Assembly (NCBI RefSeq): GCF_014206945.1
Contig: NZ_JACHON010000001.1
Location: forward strand, 369,529-433,528
Length of the DNA: 64,000 nt
DNA from: Gracilibacillus halotolerans
Lineage (GTDB): Bacteria; Bacillota; Bacilli; Bacillales; Amphibacillaceae
Direction of reading: 5' to 3'
Each line of letters opens with the position of its first letter. Position 1 is the stretch's first letter. The position numbers and the translations under genes were made by a program. Below the pieces are notes generated by a model. It saw only the letters and a list, made by a program, of their open reading frames with translations, did no database searches and had not been told where the DNA came from. This document shows, piece after piece, positions 54,919 to 64,000 of the stretch.

Positions 54919-56019
54919 CTATTCTTGTATAACTGTATCGTACTTATTTTTTCTTAAAATGGCATGACTAAGTTGACGGTCGTTATCGTTTTGAAAGCTT
55001 AATCTCAATACACCTGTGATTCCTTCTCGAATCTCTAGTATTTCAATATTACTAATGCTAATCTCATGTTCTGCTAGAAGTTCAATCACTCGAAGAAGTG
55101 CACCTGGCTGATCAAAAATATCTACATAGATATCGTATGTTGTGTAAAGAGCGCCCCTTTTAGCACTATCCAACCCATCCCGATAGTTTTTTGCTAACTG
55201 GAGATATTCTTGCATTTCATCCTCAGAACCTTCATCAATTAGTTGCTTTAAATGGTTCATTTCCTCAATCCAGTCCGTAAGAAGTCGACTCATTTTTTGT
55301 TTATTTTGAAAAAATATGTCTTTCCATAAGGAAGGATTACTTGAGGCAATTCTTGTAATATCTCGAAATCCACCTGCCGCTAATTTAGGTATGTATGGGT
55401 GTTTTTGTTGCCAATTTTTTGCCTGCTGTACTAGGGAAGAAGCAATTAAATGAGGAAAATGTGAAATAACACCAGTCATTTCATCATGTTCTTCAGGTTC
55501 CAAAATTAAAAATTTACATTTCGTTGGAGTTAATAATGCCTTTAATTTTGCGATGTGTTCCTCCATATTTTCGTTTGAAGGTGATAACACATAAATTGCA
55601 TTTTCGAACAGATGTTGTTTGGCTGCCTGTATTCCCTTTTTATGTGAACCTGCCATTGGATGACCACCAATAAAGGAAATCCTTTCATTAGTAAGGTTCT
55701 TGGCAGCATCCATTACTGGCCCTTTTACAGAACTTACGTCCGTAACAAGAATATCTTTATTTAAAGCAATAGTATCTAACTCCTTAATAAGGCCTACCGT
55801 AACGGAAACAGGAGCAGCAAGAATACAAATATCTGCTTGTTTGACAGCCTCTGCGAAATTATCATACGTTTCATCTGTAATTCCATTCATTTTACAGTAT
55901 TCTAATGTACTTTTATTTGCATCATAGCCGATAATTCGCATATTATCATGTTCTTTCATATTTAAAGCTAGCGAGCCACCAATTAATCCAAGGCCCGCTA
56001 TTAACACTGTTTCCTTCAC
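54919..56019 (-). CDS. tyrA: prephenate dehydrogenase
   Basis: A 366-residue enzyme converting prephenate to 4-hydroxyphenylpyruvate with NAD. The N-terminal AGLGLIGGSLALNM binds the cofactor, and FIGGHPMAGSHKKGIQAA is catalytic. The last 75 residues form an ACT domain (IYVDIFDQPGALLRVIELLA), expected to mediate tyrosine feedback. Translation starts at GTG with AAAGGAG. It lies 37 bp after hisC. Confidence 0.96.
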   Translation of the reverse strand: MKETVLIAGLGLIGGSLALNMKEHDNMRIIGYDANKSTLEYCKMNGITDETYDNFAEAVKQADICILAAPVSVTVGLIKELDTIALNKDILVTDVSSVKGPVMDAAKNLTNERISFIGGHPMAGSHKKGIQAAKQHLFENAIYVLSPSNENMEEHIAKLKALLTPTKCKFLILEPEEHDEMTGVISHFPHLIASSLVQQAKNWQQKHPYIPKLAAGGFRDITRIASSNPSLWKDIFFQNKQKMSRLLTDWIEEMNHLKQLIDEGSEDEMQEYLQLAKNYRDGLDSAKRGALYTTYDIYVDIFDQPGALLRVIELLAEHEISISNIEILEIREGITGVLRLSFQNDNDRQLSHAILRKNKYDTVIQE

Positions 56020-56056
56020 GAGAATTCTCCTTTATAACGAACAAACTTTACTTAAC

Positions 56057-57160
56057 TTAAGAAGTAGTTTGGACAGCACTTAAATATTCTTTAATAAGCT
56101 GACTTAATTCTGTCATTTGTTCTTTTGTACCAATTGTTATTCGTACACCATTTGGGTGACCAAGTGCCTCACCCGAGCGAACGATATATCCTTTTGAAAG
56201 TAAATGTTCAAATAATTGATCTCCGGATGTAGGTAGTTTTACAAATAAGAAGTTAGCTTCCGATTCATAACATTCTAAACCGAGACTTTCCATTTCTCTT
56301 TTGAAATAGGATTTATTTTCAATATTTTGTTCATAGCTATACTTAATAAAATCTTGATCTTCTAACGCGTGAATTGCCGACATTTGTGAGATAGATGTTG
56401 TATTAAAAGGACCTCTTGTGATGTTTAATAATGTTGCTATTTCTTTAGAAGCAATACCATAACCAACACGTAAGTTTGCTAAACCATATGCTTTCGAGAA
56501 CGTTCGTAAAACAATCACATTCGAATACTTTTCTAAGAGATCAATGGTGTTTGGATTAGTAGCTTTATTTATATATTCATAATATGCTTCATCTAATACA
56601 ACTAAAATATCTTTTGGACATTCATTTAAGAAATCTTCCATTTCATTACGTTGAATTAGATTACCTGTAGGGTTATTCGGAGAGCATAACCAAATAACTC
56701 TCGTATTTTCATCCACTTCAGCAAGCATACCAGCTAAATCATGGTCACCGTTATTCTTTAGAGGCACTTCTTTTACGTCTGCTCCTTCAATTTTTGCACA
56801 ATGTCTATATTGAGGAAACGTCGGCCAAGCAGTAATCGTATTCGTTCCTTCCTCTAGGTAACTACGGCTAATGATTTCAACGATTTCATCTGACCCACAA
56901 CCAAAAACCAACTGGTCTGCGGAGACATTTAAATGTGTCGACAATTTATTTCTAAGTAATGTAGCGTTACCGTCAGGGTAAATCTCCAAATGATCTAACA
57001 TTGATGGGATCGCTTCTTTTACCTTTTTTGAGTAACCGAAAGGATTTTCATTCGATGCTAATTTAACAATCTTTGTTAACCCGTATTCCTTTTTTACATC
57101 TTCAATTTGCTTTCCTGGTGTATATGGTGACATAGCATTAAACACTTTTTTTGCTTGCAA
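56057..57160 (-). CDS. hisC: histidinol-phosphate / aromatic aminotransferase
   Basis: A 367-residue PLP enzyme. LASNENPFGYSKKV at the start, CSPNNPTGNLI, VLDEAYYEYI and the Schiff-base lysine in LRTFSKAYGLANLRVGYG are typical of HisC. In Bacillus the same enzyme serves histidine synthesis and transamination of phenylpyruvate and hydroxyphenylpyruvate, which explains its place beside tyrA. TTG 57160 with AGGATG upstream is the likely start. It follows aroH by 24 bp with no trp genes between. Confidence 0.94.
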   Translation of the reverse strand: MQAKKVFNAMSPYTPGKQIEDVKKEYGLTKIVKLASNENPFGYSKKVKEAIPSMLDHLEIYPDGNATLLRNKLSTHLNVSADQLVFGCGSDEIVEIISRSYLEEGTNTITAWPTFPQYRHCAKIEGADVKEVPLKNNGDHDLAGMLAEVDENTRVIWLCSPNNPTGNLIQRNEMEDFLNECPKDILVVLDEAYYEYINKATNPNTIDLLEKYSNVIVLRTFSKAYGLANLRVGYGIASKEIATLLNITRGPFNTTSISQMSAIHALEDQDFIKYSYEQNIENKSYFKREMESLGLECYESEANFLFVKLPTSGDQLFEHLLSKGYIVRSGEALGHPNGVRITIGTKEQMTELSQLIKEYLSAVQTTS

Positions 57161-57184
57161 ATGAAAAACATCCTTTCTTATAAT

Positions 57185-57553
57185 TTATGAATCTTTTAAT
57201 AAATCAGGTCTCAATTGAACCGCATCATTTAAATAAACGTGTTGAACGTCCTTTTGATTTAAGTTGGTATTTACAGTCATCATCACTCGTATACATTGTG
57301 GTAAACTTCCAGGAACCTCAATTTCTGGCATACACATGACTGGAACATACTTCCAACCATCAATTAAGCGCAATGCTTTAGCAGGAAATGTCGCATCTAA
57401 ATCTTTTGTAACGGATATAAGTACAGAGGCAATCTCTTCTGGTTTTATCTCGTTTTTTACTGCCATTTCCTCAATCATTCGTTTCGTTTCTTGAATAATC
57501 TCATTCGCATCGTTTTCACGGACAGTCGTAGCCCCACGAATTCCTCTCATCAT
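57185..57553 (-). CDS. aroH: chorismate mutase, AroH type
   Basis: A 122-residue trimeric pseudo-barrel enzyme rearranging chorismate to prephenate. MMRGIRGATTVREND at the start and VPVMCMPEIEVPGSLPQCIR, with the active-site Arg and Cys, match B. subtilis AroH. ATG 57553 is six bases from AAGGTTGG and fits the family length. The gene starts two bases after the aroB stop codon. Confidence 0.96.
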   Translation of the reverse strand: MMRGIRGATTVRENDANEIIQETKRMIEEMAVKNEIKPEEIASVLISVTKDLDATFPAKALRLIDGWKYVPVMCMPEIEVPGSLPQCIRVMMTVNTNLNQKDVQHVYLNDAVQLRPDLLKDS

Positions 57554-57555
57554 AG

Positions 57556-58626
57556 TCATCCAACCTTTTCCGCAAATTTTTTTAACTGTGTTAGCAATAC
57601 GTTGTCGTCGATTGTATAAACGGATGGTTTACCGATATCTTGGAGGAGAACCATTTGAATGTTGGCATTTTCCGCTTTTTTGTCCATTTTCATTCTCTTA
57701 ATTAGTCGACTCATTTCAAATCCCTTTACATGTACAGGGTATTTGTTACGCTTCATCCACTCGTATAATGAGTCAAATGGCATCGGTTTATGATAAATGG
57801 TTTCACTAAGCTGAAGTGCAAATAGCATACCAATAGCTACTGCTTCCCCATGGGTCATATTGCCATATCCAGCCTCCGCCTCAATTGCATGACCTAAAGT
57901 ATGGCCAAAATTCAGAAACTTTCGAATATTTGATTCCTTCTCGTCCCTTTGTACGATGTCAGCCTTAACCTTTATCCCTTTAACAAGTTGATCTTTTAGG
58001 GTCTGATCGGACAACGTATTGGTTAAGTCCGTATTTAAACATTCTTCAAAGAAAGAATGACTACTAATCAATCCGTGTTTCATAATCTCTGCATAACCGG
58101 AACGTATTTCTCGTTGAGGTAACGTACGTAATGTATTTATATCATAAATTACTGCGGTCGGTGGATAAAAACTACCAATCATATTCTTTCCTTTTTCATG
58201 ATTAATAGCTACTTTGCCTCCAACACTACTGTCATGAGCTAGAATTGTTGTAGGTACTTGAATAAAATCTATACCTCTCATATAAGTAGAGGCTACAAAG
58301 CCTGCTAAATCACCTATCATTCCACCACCTAATGCAATGATTAGTGCCTTACGATCAAGTTCTTGATTCAAAGCATTTGTAAGTAATTTATAATAGTTAT
58401 TAATATTTTTCGATGCCTCTCCAGCTGGAACAATCGAATGTGCAATCTTTCGATTACCTAGACCATTTTTGATTCTTTCTCCATACTGTTCATAAACGGT
58501 TTCGTCTGAAATCACTAGAATGTTCGAATAGTCTTTAGGTAAGAAGTTAGAAATTTGTTCGATAAGACCATTTCCCACCACAACATCATATTGATTCGTA
58601 CTTGTTCGTATCGATACCGTCTCCAT
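57556..58626 (-). CDS. aroB: 3-dehydroquinate synthase
   Basis: A 356-residue NAD- and metal-dependent enzyme that cyclises DAHP. IALGGGMIGDLAGFVASTYM and FIQVPTTILAHDSSVGGKVA are hallmarks; metal ligands lie in SGYAEIMKHGL and FGHTLGHAIE. Its ATG overlaps the last base of aroC (TAATG), so translation is coupled. Confidence 0.97.
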   Translation of the reverse strand: METVSIRTSTNQYDVVVGNGLIEQISNFLPKDYSNILVISDETVYEQYGERIKNGLGNRKIAHSIVPAGEASKNINNYYKLLTNALNQELDRKALIIALGGGMIGDLAGFVASTYMRGIDFIQVPTTILAHDSSVGGKVAINHEKGKNMIGSFYPPTAVIYDINTLRTLPQREIRSGYAEIMKHGLISSHSFFEECLNTDLTNTLSDQTLKDQLVKGIKVKADIVQRDEKESNIRKFLNFGHTLGHAIEAEAGYGNMTHGEAVAIGMLFALQLSETIYHKPMPFDSLYEWMKRNKYPVHVKGFEMSRLIKRMKMDKKAENANIQMVLLQDIGKPSVYTIDDNVLLTQLKKFAEKVG

Positions 58627-59792
58627 TAGAATTGTTTAATCTCCTCACGGTATTGATCTAGAGCTTCTTTTAATTTAGGAAATTGGTCATTTGGGAATTG
58701 TTCCAAAATAGCTTTAGCAATTTCAATAGCTACTACATGTTCCATAACAACTGCTGCTGCAGGCACTGCACAAGAATCGGAACGCTCAATACTAGCATTA
58801 AATGTCTCTTTTGTTTCAATATCTACACTTTGTAGTGGTTTGTATAGGGTAGGAATAGGTTTCATTACACCTTTAACAACAATTGGCATTCCTGTAGACA
58901 TTCCGCCTTCGAATCCACCTAGTCGATTTGTTCGTCGATAGTAACCTTGTTCTTCAGACCATAGAATTTCATCATGGACTTCACTACCATTTTTTCTTGC
59001 TGCTTCAAAACCAATACCGAATTCTACACCTTTAAATGCGTTAATACTTTGGACTGCTCCAGCAATTCGGCCATCTAGCTTTCTGTCATAATGTACATAG
59101 GAACCAATTCCAGCAGGTAAGCCTTCAACATATACTTCACATACTCCACCGATGGAATCTCCGTCTTTCTTTGCTTTATCAATAGCGTCCATCATTTGTT
59201 GCCCAGCATTATCATCTAAAGAACGAACCGGAGATTCTTCTGAAATTTCAATTTTTTGATCTATCGTTAAATCCGGTCTTTCTTCTGCTTTAATTCCTGC
59301 AATTTCTTTAACATATCCAACTATTTTAATATCTAAATGTTTTAATAGCGTTTTTGCAACTGCTCCAGCTGCTACACGTGCTGTAGTTTCTCGTGCAGAT
59401 GATCTTTCTAAAATATTTCTCATATCTCGGTGTCCATATTTAATAGCACCATTTAAGTCCGCATGACCTGGTCGTGGTCTAGTTACAACTCGACGGATCT
59501 TTTGGTCGTCTTCAATCGGATCTTCTCCCATAACATCCGTCCAATGTTTATAATCATCGTTTTTTACAACTAATGCAATCGGAGAACCTAACGTGTAACC
59601 ATGTCTTACGCCACCTGCAATGTCCACTAAGTCCTTTTCAATTTGCATTCTCTTCCCTCGACCATGACCTTTTTGACGTCTTAGTAATGATTCATTAATA
59701 TCGTCTTGAGTTATCGGCATTCTTGCCGGGATTCCTTCAACTATTGTTGTTTGTTGCTTACCATGAGATTCTCCCGCTGTTAAATAACGCAT
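58626..59792 (-). CDS. aroC: chorismate synthase
   Basis: A 388-residue FMN-dependent enzyme making chorismate from [21 protein letters not shown] at the start, [20 protein letters not shown] and [19 protein letters not shown] form the flavin and substrate site; [18 protein letters not shown] follows. The chorismate also feeds menaquinone, linking this operon to hepS/hepT/menG. In B. subtilis the gene is called aroF. Confidence 0.97.
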   Translation of the reverse strand: MRYLTAGESHGKQQTTIVEGIPARMPITQDDINESLLRRQKGHGRGKRMQIEKDLVDIAGGVRHGYTLGSPIALVVKNDDYKHWTDVMGEDPIEDDQKIRRVVTRPRPGHADLNGAIKYGHRDMRNILERSSARETTARVAAGAVAKTLLKHLDIKIVGYVKEIAGIKAEERPDLTIDQKIEISEESPVRSLDDNAGQQMMDAIDKAKKDGDSIGGVCEVYVEGLPAGIGSYVHYDRKLDGRIAGAVQSINAFKGVEFGIGFEAARKNGSEVHDEILWSEEQGYYRRTNRLGGFEGGMSTGMPIVVKGVMKPIPTLYKPLQSVDIETKETFNASIERSDSCAVPAAAVVMEHVVAIEIAKAILEQFPNDQFPKLKEALDQYREEIKQF

Positions 59793-59850
59793 GTGTATCC
59801 CCCTTATTTATTTTTTACATAATATCATAGCACAATATATATATCTGTTG

Positions 59851-60621
59851 TTACATTTTTTGATAAAAGAATGTATCATGTACTTTTAAATTGAAATTCT
59901 CTGGATTAAATATTTGTTCTGTACTTCCGACAAAAAATATACCATCCTCTGATAAAGCGTTACTAAACTTATTGTAAAGTTCCTCTTTCGCTTCATCAGT
60001 AAAGTAAATCAGCACATTTCTACAAACGATAAGATCCATATTTTGTGGAAAGGTATCCGCCAATAAGTTATGTTTCTTAAAAGTTATTGGTTGTTTAATA
60101 TCGTCACTAATTTTATATGTATCTGCTACTTGATTGAAATACTTCTTCTTTATGTTAGGAGACACTTCCTGTAATGCACGTTCTTTGTATAATCCTTGTT
60201 TCGCATGCGAAAGAACATTATCATCGATGTCTGTAGCTATAATGGAGATATTCTGTTTATCCCAAAACTGTTGAGCTAAGATGGAAAGAGTATAAGGTTC
60301 TTCACCTGTAGAACAAGCAGCACTCCATATTTTAATTTTATCTTTCTTTTTCTTTAACGCTGGGAATATAGAATCTTCTAATACTTTCCACCGATTTGGA
60401 TTACGATAAAATTCAGAGACATTAATCGTTATTTTATCTAGAAACTCTTCCATTAAACTTCTATCTTCCATGATAGCGTCAAAATATTTTTGAAAACTAT
60501 CAAATCCCCTTCTATTGCGTAAAGAGGTTAATCTCCTCTTCATTTGCGCTTCCTTATAAAGGGAGAGATCTAAACCTATGCTTTTGTTTACTTGCCGTAT
60601 AAAAGACTGATACTCCTGCAT
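59851..60621 (-). CDS. cheR: chemotaxis protein methyltransferase CheR
   Basis: A 256-residue SAM-dependent enzyme that methylates glutamates of chemoreceptors. The N-terminal helical domain (about 1-75) is followed by the SAM domain: NVSEFYRNPNRWKVL, WSAACSTGEEPYTLSIL and ATDIDDNVLSHAKQG, then CRNVLIYFTDE. The receptor fragment at the left edge of the window would be a substrate type. Its place between ndk and aroC is the usual Bacillus order. Confidence 0.96.
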   Translation of the reverse strand: MQEYQSFIRQVNKSIGLDLSLYKEAQMKRRLTSLRNRRGFDSFQKYFDAIMEDRSLMEEFLDKITINVSEFYRNPNRWKVLEDSIFPALKKKKDKIKIWSAACSTGEEPYTLSILAQQFWDKQNISIIATDIDDNVLSHAKQGLYKERALQEVSPNIKKKYFNQVADTYKISDDIKQPITFKKHNLLADTFPQNMDLIVCRNVLIYFTDEAKEELYNKFSNALSEDGIFFVGSTEQIFNPENFNLKVHDTFFYQKM

Positions 60622-60650
60622 TATTTCCTACTCCTGTCAGTTATTCATCA

Positions 60651-61097
60651 TTATCGTAACCAAGAATCGATTTCCTTTTGATAAGAAAGTATTTCTTCCT
60701 CTTTAAAAAACAATCCAATTTCTCGATCAGCGCTTTCTTTAGAATCAGATCCGTGAATAATGTTCCGGTGGGTTACAATTCCATAATCCCCTCTAATAGT
60801 ACCGGGGGCTGCTTCTAGAGGGTTGGTCTTACCAATTAATTGGCGCGAATTTTCAATGATATTTTCACCCTCCCATACCATTGCAAATACAGGTCCGGAT
60901 GTAATAAATTCTACTAGTCCCTTAAAAAAAGGTTTTCCAATATGTTCTTTATAATGCTCTTCAGCTAATGTTTCGTTAACCTGCATGAGTTTTGCTGCAA
61001 CAAGCTTGAAACCCTTTTGTTCAAATTTCCCAATAATTGTACCGATTAAATTCCGTTGTACAGCATCTGGTTTTATCATTAAAAAAGTTTGTTCCAT
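60651..61097 (-). CDS. ndk: nucleoside diphosphate kinase
   Basis: A 148-residue enzyme balancing NTP pools through a phosphohistidine. The motif [16 protein letters not shown] carries the active-site histidine; [13 protein letters not shown] is the N-terminal signature. ATG 61097 lies directly after GAGGTGATGAGG; an in-frame upstream extension of 11 codons would overlap hepT and is not supported. Confidence 0.96.
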   Translation of the reverse strand: MEQTFLMIKPDAVQRNLIGTIIGKFEQKGFKLVAAKLMQVNETLAEEHYKEHIGKPFFKGLVEFITSGPVFAMVWEGENIIENSRQLIGKTNPLEAAPGTIRGDYGIVTHRNIIHGSDSKESADREIGLFFKEEEILSYQKEIDSWLR

Positions 61098-61110
61098 CCT
61101 CATCACCTCA

Positions 61111-62082
61111 TTATGTTTTTCGTTGGCCAATGTAATTTGCTATATATTGGAGTGCTTCCTTCGCATCATTATCCGGAAGTCGTTCAAGAGCTTCATATGC
61201 TTTTTTTAAATATAGATTACTTAACTCTCTTGATTTAGTAATCGCAGAAGACTTGGCAATTTCCTTCGTGATACTACTAACTTCTTTTTCATCAATTTTA
61301 GCTGTATCCTGAAAGGCGAACGCTAATTTTTCTTTAAGTGTAGGGTCTTCCATTGCATATAACACTGGGAGGGTGATATTACCCTGCAACAAATCACCGC
61401 CGGCAGGTTTTCCTAAGTCTTTTTCTGTACCGGTAAAATCTAATATATCATCGATAATCTGATAACTCATCCCAATATAATAACCATACCGGAACAATGA
61501 TTCTTCTACCATTGGTGAAGTTTTCGTCACTATGGCACCAAGTTGACAACTGGAAGATATTAAAAGTGCTGTTTTCCTTTTAATTCTACGTAAATATGTA
61601 CGTAGATTTTGATTGATTACATATTTATCTTTAATTTGTTCAATTTCTCCTATTGTCAATTCAATCATTGTATCTGCCAAAATTTGATGGAGTCTTGGTT
61701 CTGATATAGCCGATAATTGTCCAATAGCTTTGGCAAAGATATAGTCACCTGTCAGCATGGCGACTTGATTGTCCCAACTAGCTTTTACAGTTGGCTTTCC
61801 TCTCCTCATGTCTGAATCATCAATCACATCATCATGAACCAATGAAGCCATATGTATTAATTCTAAGGAACTAGCAACTTTTTTTACATGATCAAGGTTA
61901 AACTCGCCAAAACGAGAAGATAATAGAACAAAAAGCGGCCTTAACCTCTTGCCACCTGCTTTCAACAGCTGATCACTAGCCTTATGAAGTACCGTATGGT
62001 CAGAGTATACTAACTCTTCTAATATACTCTCAACTTCTATTAAATCTTTTTTTATAAAATTATATGATTTAGTTAACCTCAT
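61111..62082 (-). CDS. hepT: heptaprenyl diphosphate synthase, component II
   Basis: A 323-residue trans-isoprenyl diphosphate synthase, the catalytic subunit making the C35 side chain of menaquinone-7. The two aspartate-rich motifs are [14 protein letters not shown] and [20 protein letters not shown], and [12 protein letters not shown] lies upstream of them. ATG 62082 is five bases after AGGTGG. It is separated from its partner hepS only by menG. Confidence 0.95.
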   Translation of the reverse strand: MRLTKSYNFIKKDLIEVESILEELVYSDHTVLHKASDQLLKAGGKRLRPLFVLLSSRFGEFNLDHVKKVASSLELIHMASLVHDDVIDDSDMRRGKPTVKASWDNQVAMLTGDYIFAKAIGQLSAISEPRLHQILADTMIELTIGEIEQIKDKYVINQNLRTYLRRIKRKTALLISSSCQLGAIVTKTSPMVEESLFRYGYYIGMSYQIIDDILDFTGTEKDLGKPAGGDLLQGNITLPVLYAMEDPTLKEKLAFAFQDTAKIDEKEVSSITKEIAKSSAITKSRELSNLYLKKAYEALERLPDNDAKEALQYIANYIGQRKT

Positions 62083-62101
62083 TTCTGCCACCTAACTTTA
62101 T

Positions 62102-62812
62102 CTACAAACTTTTTTCACCCATATGCATAGCAGCTACGCCACCAGTATAACCTTTTATTTCAATATTAATGAATCCCGCTTGTTGGAACATTCTTTTAAG
62201 TTCATTTTTATCTGGAAAGTCTTTAGCTGACTCCTGTAACCACGCATACTCTTGGTAGCTTTTTGCAAATAACTTTCCGAATAAGGGCATGATGTTTCCA
62301 AAATAAAAATAGTATAGCTGCTTATAGATCGGGAGAGTCGGATGTGAAGTTTCTAGACAAACTACTTTTCCACCTGGTTTAACAACACGGTACATTTCTT
62401 TTAATACTTGCATATAATCTGGTACGTTTCGTAAACCAAATCCTATCGTAACGTAGTCAAAATGATTATCTTCAAATGGCAGTTCCATTGCATTACCATG
62501 TATAAAGGATAAGTTATCGTAGTTGACTTCTTCATTTCTTTTTTTAGCTATTGAAAGCATATTTTCACTAAAGTCAAGACCTATTACTGTCCCTGATTCA
62601 CCAACAGCTTCTGCTAAAGAAAAAGACCAATCACCTGTGCCACAGCAAACATCCAATGCAGTAGAACCTGGTGTAACTTGCATGCGGCTCATTATATCCT
62701 TACGCCATTTAATATGACGTTTAAAAGATATAATAGAGTTCATATGGTCATAGTTTTCGTAAATTGTTTCAAAGACTTGATGAACTTTCTTTTCTTTTTC
62801 TAATTTATTCAT
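62102..62812 (-). CDS. menG: demethylmenaquinone methyltransferase
   Basis: A 236-residue UbiE/MenG-type SAM methyltransferase for the last step of menaquinone synthesis. [20 protein letters not shown] is the SAM site, [20 protein letters not shown] and the C-terminal [14 protein letters not shown] are family marks. It is called menH or ubiE in older B. subtilis annotation. It lies between the two heptaprenyl synthase genes, as in the gerC locus of B. subtilis. Confidence 0.96.
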   Translation of the reverse strand: MNKLEKEKKVHQVFETIYENYDHMNSIISFKRHIKWRKDIMSRMQVTPGSTALDVCCGTGDWSFSLAEAVGESGTVIGLDFSENMLSIAKKRNEEVNYDNLSFIHGNAMELPFEDNHFDYVTIGFGLRNVPDYMQVLKEMYRVVKPGGKVVCLETSHPTLPIYKQLYYFYFGNIMPLFGKLFAKSYQEYAWLQESAKDFPDKNELKRMFQQAGFINIEIKGYTGGVAAMHMGEKSL

Positions 62813-62859
62813 GTTAACTACCCTTCTCCTGCATTTTGCTAATTCCTATATCGTCAATA

Positions 62860-63564
62860 TTAGGAGAGATATTGCTTCAGTATCGAATTAGATTCTCCAA
62901 GATACTTCTCCCTTTTTTGAATTTCATCTTTTAAAAACGTTTTATAATCAGTTTTTTGCACGTTCTTGTGGAACAACTGAGAAAACAATGTCTCCTTTTC
63001 TTCTTCCATAAAATCTGCTTCTTGCAATAGCCTTCTATAGAAAAGCCAATTCTTCATATAACGATGATCTTCTTCACTATGCCAATTAGAATAAAATGCT
63101 ACATGCTTAATTAGTACAAAGTCGAGTTCACAAAAACCTTCTGCAAATTGAGTAGCCTCTTGAGGGCTTGTATAAAAGAAATCCATCTTTTGTTCGGTTA
63201 TATCTGATATACCGTTTGCAAGGACACCCGTTAAAAGGATATTGTCAGCCTCCGATAATCGTTTATAGTATAAACCAGAATAAAAATCCCCTGCAAGAAC
63301 TGTTAGTTGTTGGCTTTTTCTGTCACTTGAATCGACGGTTGTTTTTTGTGCTATTAAATCATGCGTATTTAATGCGATTTGTACGAGCATTACCGAAACA
63401 ATAGAATCCTCGATATCCTCATAATTCATCAATAAAATATGTAAAAGCTTTAATTTATCTTCTTCGATAATAGGCTGTTCAATATGTAACGTTAAATAGG
63501 TGTGTTCTATTTCATTTTCAATTAGTTTACGATAGCTAGGTATCGATTGAGTTAGAGTTTCCAC
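62860..63564 (-). CDS. hepS: heptaprenyl diphosphate synthase, component I
   Basis: The regulatory, non-catalytic subunit (about 234 residues) of the menaquinone side-chain synthase. HTYLTLHIEQPIIEEDKLKL and the conserved LAGDFYSGLYYKRLSEADNI near residue 96 match HepS/HepPP_synt_1. GTG 63564, five bases after GGTGA, gives the same N-terminal length as B. subtilis HepS; GTG 63576 is the alternative. It is the first visible gene of the aromatic/menaquinone run. mtrB and folE, which precede it in B. subtilis, are not found within the window. Confidence 0.88.
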   Translation of the reverse strand: METLTQSIPSYRKLIENEIEHTYLTLHIEQPIIEEDKLKLLHILLMNYEDIEDSIVSVMLVQIALNTHDLIAQKTTVDSSDRKSQQLTVLAGDFYSGLYYKRLSEADNILLTGVLANGISDITEQKMDFFYTSPQEATQFAEGFCELDFVLIKHVAFYSNWHSEEDHRYMKNWLFYRRLLQEADFMEEEKETLFSQLFHKNVQKTDYKTFLKDEIQKREKYLGESNSILKQYLS

Positions 63565-63838
63565 TTCATTCACCACAATCCTATAAGCACAATTTATGTA
63601 TACTACTTCGACAATATCGATTTAGTTACTATTCACTTCTTCTGAAATAAAATATCCATTGTATTTCTCATTATACTAACTTAGTATAGCATATTGTATC
63701 GATTACTGAATAATGAAAACTCTCTTTTTGCCTAAGGACAATCTTTTGTTTAGTAGGGTAGTAAAATAATGCTCTATCTTATATCTCGGTAGATTTCTTT
63801 AAGAGGGAAGGATTGAGAAGAATGGGAATGTTTTGAAC

Positions 63839-63928
63839 ATGGATGTAGTCATACGTTTTTTTATACTTGCAAGCGTGTCGTTCATTTCCGTTACTGTTAA
63901 TAGGAATATGGATAGATATAATATTTGA
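63839..63928 (+). CDS. possible 29-residue membrane peptide
   Basis: ATG 63839 opens a 29-codon frame with one hydrophobic segment (VVIRFFILASVSFISVTV) and a charged tail (NRNMDRYNI). Its own ribosome site is weak, but a four-codon frame (MGMF) starting at 63822 behind GGAAGGATTGAG ends at a TGA four bases before the ATG, so coupled translation is possible. A terminator-like stem follows. It is equally possible that this is not a gene. Confidence 0.25.
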   Translation: MDVVIRFFILASVSFISVTVNRNMDRYNI

Positions 63929-63950
63929 TAAGTTTCATAGGTTAAAAAAG

Positions 63951-63980
63951 AAAAAAAGGGCGACGATGCACCCTTTTTTT
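63951..63980. terminator. strong stem-loop at the right edge
   Basis: A perfect 10-bp stem (63951-63960 with 63971-63980) of A7G3/C3T7 around a 10-nt loop works in both directions. On the minus strand it is followed by more T and would end a gene located beyond the right edge, separating it from hepS. Confidence 0.75.
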
Positions 63981-64000
63981 GCCCATATGTAATATCATAT

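Larger units (their letters stand above)
63577..64000. other. mostly non-coding right end, upstream of hepS
   Basis: No mtrB (TRAP) or folE sequence is visible here. The minus strand has TATACT and TATAAT hexamers near 63676-63694 that could serve hepS, but no clear -35. A MntR-like palindrome (TTTTTGCCTAAGGACAAT, 63725-63742), a 29-codon frame and a strong stem-loop at 63951-63980 are listed or discussed separately. Confidence 0.5.

Overview
The window is low-GC chromosomal DNA of a spore-forming, aerobic, motile Firmicute of the family Bacillaceae. Gene content and protein character suggest Oceanobacillus or a close relative; that placement is inferred from synteny and sequence style, not from a search. 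Spore genes (cotD, sspM, ypjB), a class-B RNase P RNA, bacillithiol and menaquinone genes and the Bacillus-type supraoperon order all support it. Almost everything is chromosomal backbone; the only clear mobile DNA is decayed insertion-sequence material near 1.15-1.62 kb.

Layout. 0-4.1 kb: the 3' end of a chemoreceptor gene, an intergenic stretch with an internally deleted IS200/IS605-type element and a second transposase fragment, then a YhgE/Pip membrane protein. 4.4-9.5 kb: a FAD/Rieske oxidoreductase, then the manganese module (mntR and an ABC importer, with MntR-like operators upstream). 9.6-22.3 kb: acylphosphatase, ferredoxin, MsrAB, a YqfQ-like protein, SbcC/SbcD divergent from a YolD-like gene across a LexA-like site, YozE, the Tat translocase (TatC plus two TatA paralogues, one only 59 residues long), DfrA/ThyA, an NlpC/P60 cell-wall hydrolase and a DUF72 protein. 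22.5-33.4 kb: cold-shock protein, RNase H-like protein, YpsC methyltransferase, rnpB, GpsB, YpsA, CotD, Cdd, YppE, SspM, then recU-ponA converging on dnaD-nth. 33.6-39.2 kb: AspB, TseB, YpmA, a ComEC-like metallo-beta-lactamase-fold protein without metal ligands, and DinG with a LexA-like site. 39.5-53.4 kb: panBCD, birA, cca, bshA, mgsA, dapB, mazG-like, a YugP-like metallopeptidase, ypjBA, qcrABC and ypiABF. 53.6-63.6 kb: the aromatic supraoperon hepS-menG-hepT-ndk-cheR-aroC-aroB-aroH-hisC-tyrA-aroA, without trp genes.

How the genes connect. AroB/AroC/AroA make chorismate; TyrA, HisC and AroH divert it to tyrosine and phenylalanine; HepS/HepT and MenG make the menaquinone side chain and methylate the ring; menaquinol is oxidised by QcrABC. 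The Rieske subunit QcrA has a twin-arginine signal and is a likely client of the TatA/TatC genes in the same window. Two LexA-like sites (sbcDC/yolD and dinG) point to SOS control of three repair genes. Three MntR-like boxes match the adjacent mntR.

I did not find a clearly new multi-gene system. The best leads are the degenerate ComEC-like protein, a 38-bp repeat pair upstream of recU, the SOS and MntR sites, a probable CTG start in yppE, genes too short for ordinary ORF calling (tatA2, sspM, ypmA), and absences relative to the Bacillus subtilis order (trp operon, bshB1, asnS). Unless stated otherwise, start codons were chosen by Shine-Dalgarno spacing and family length.
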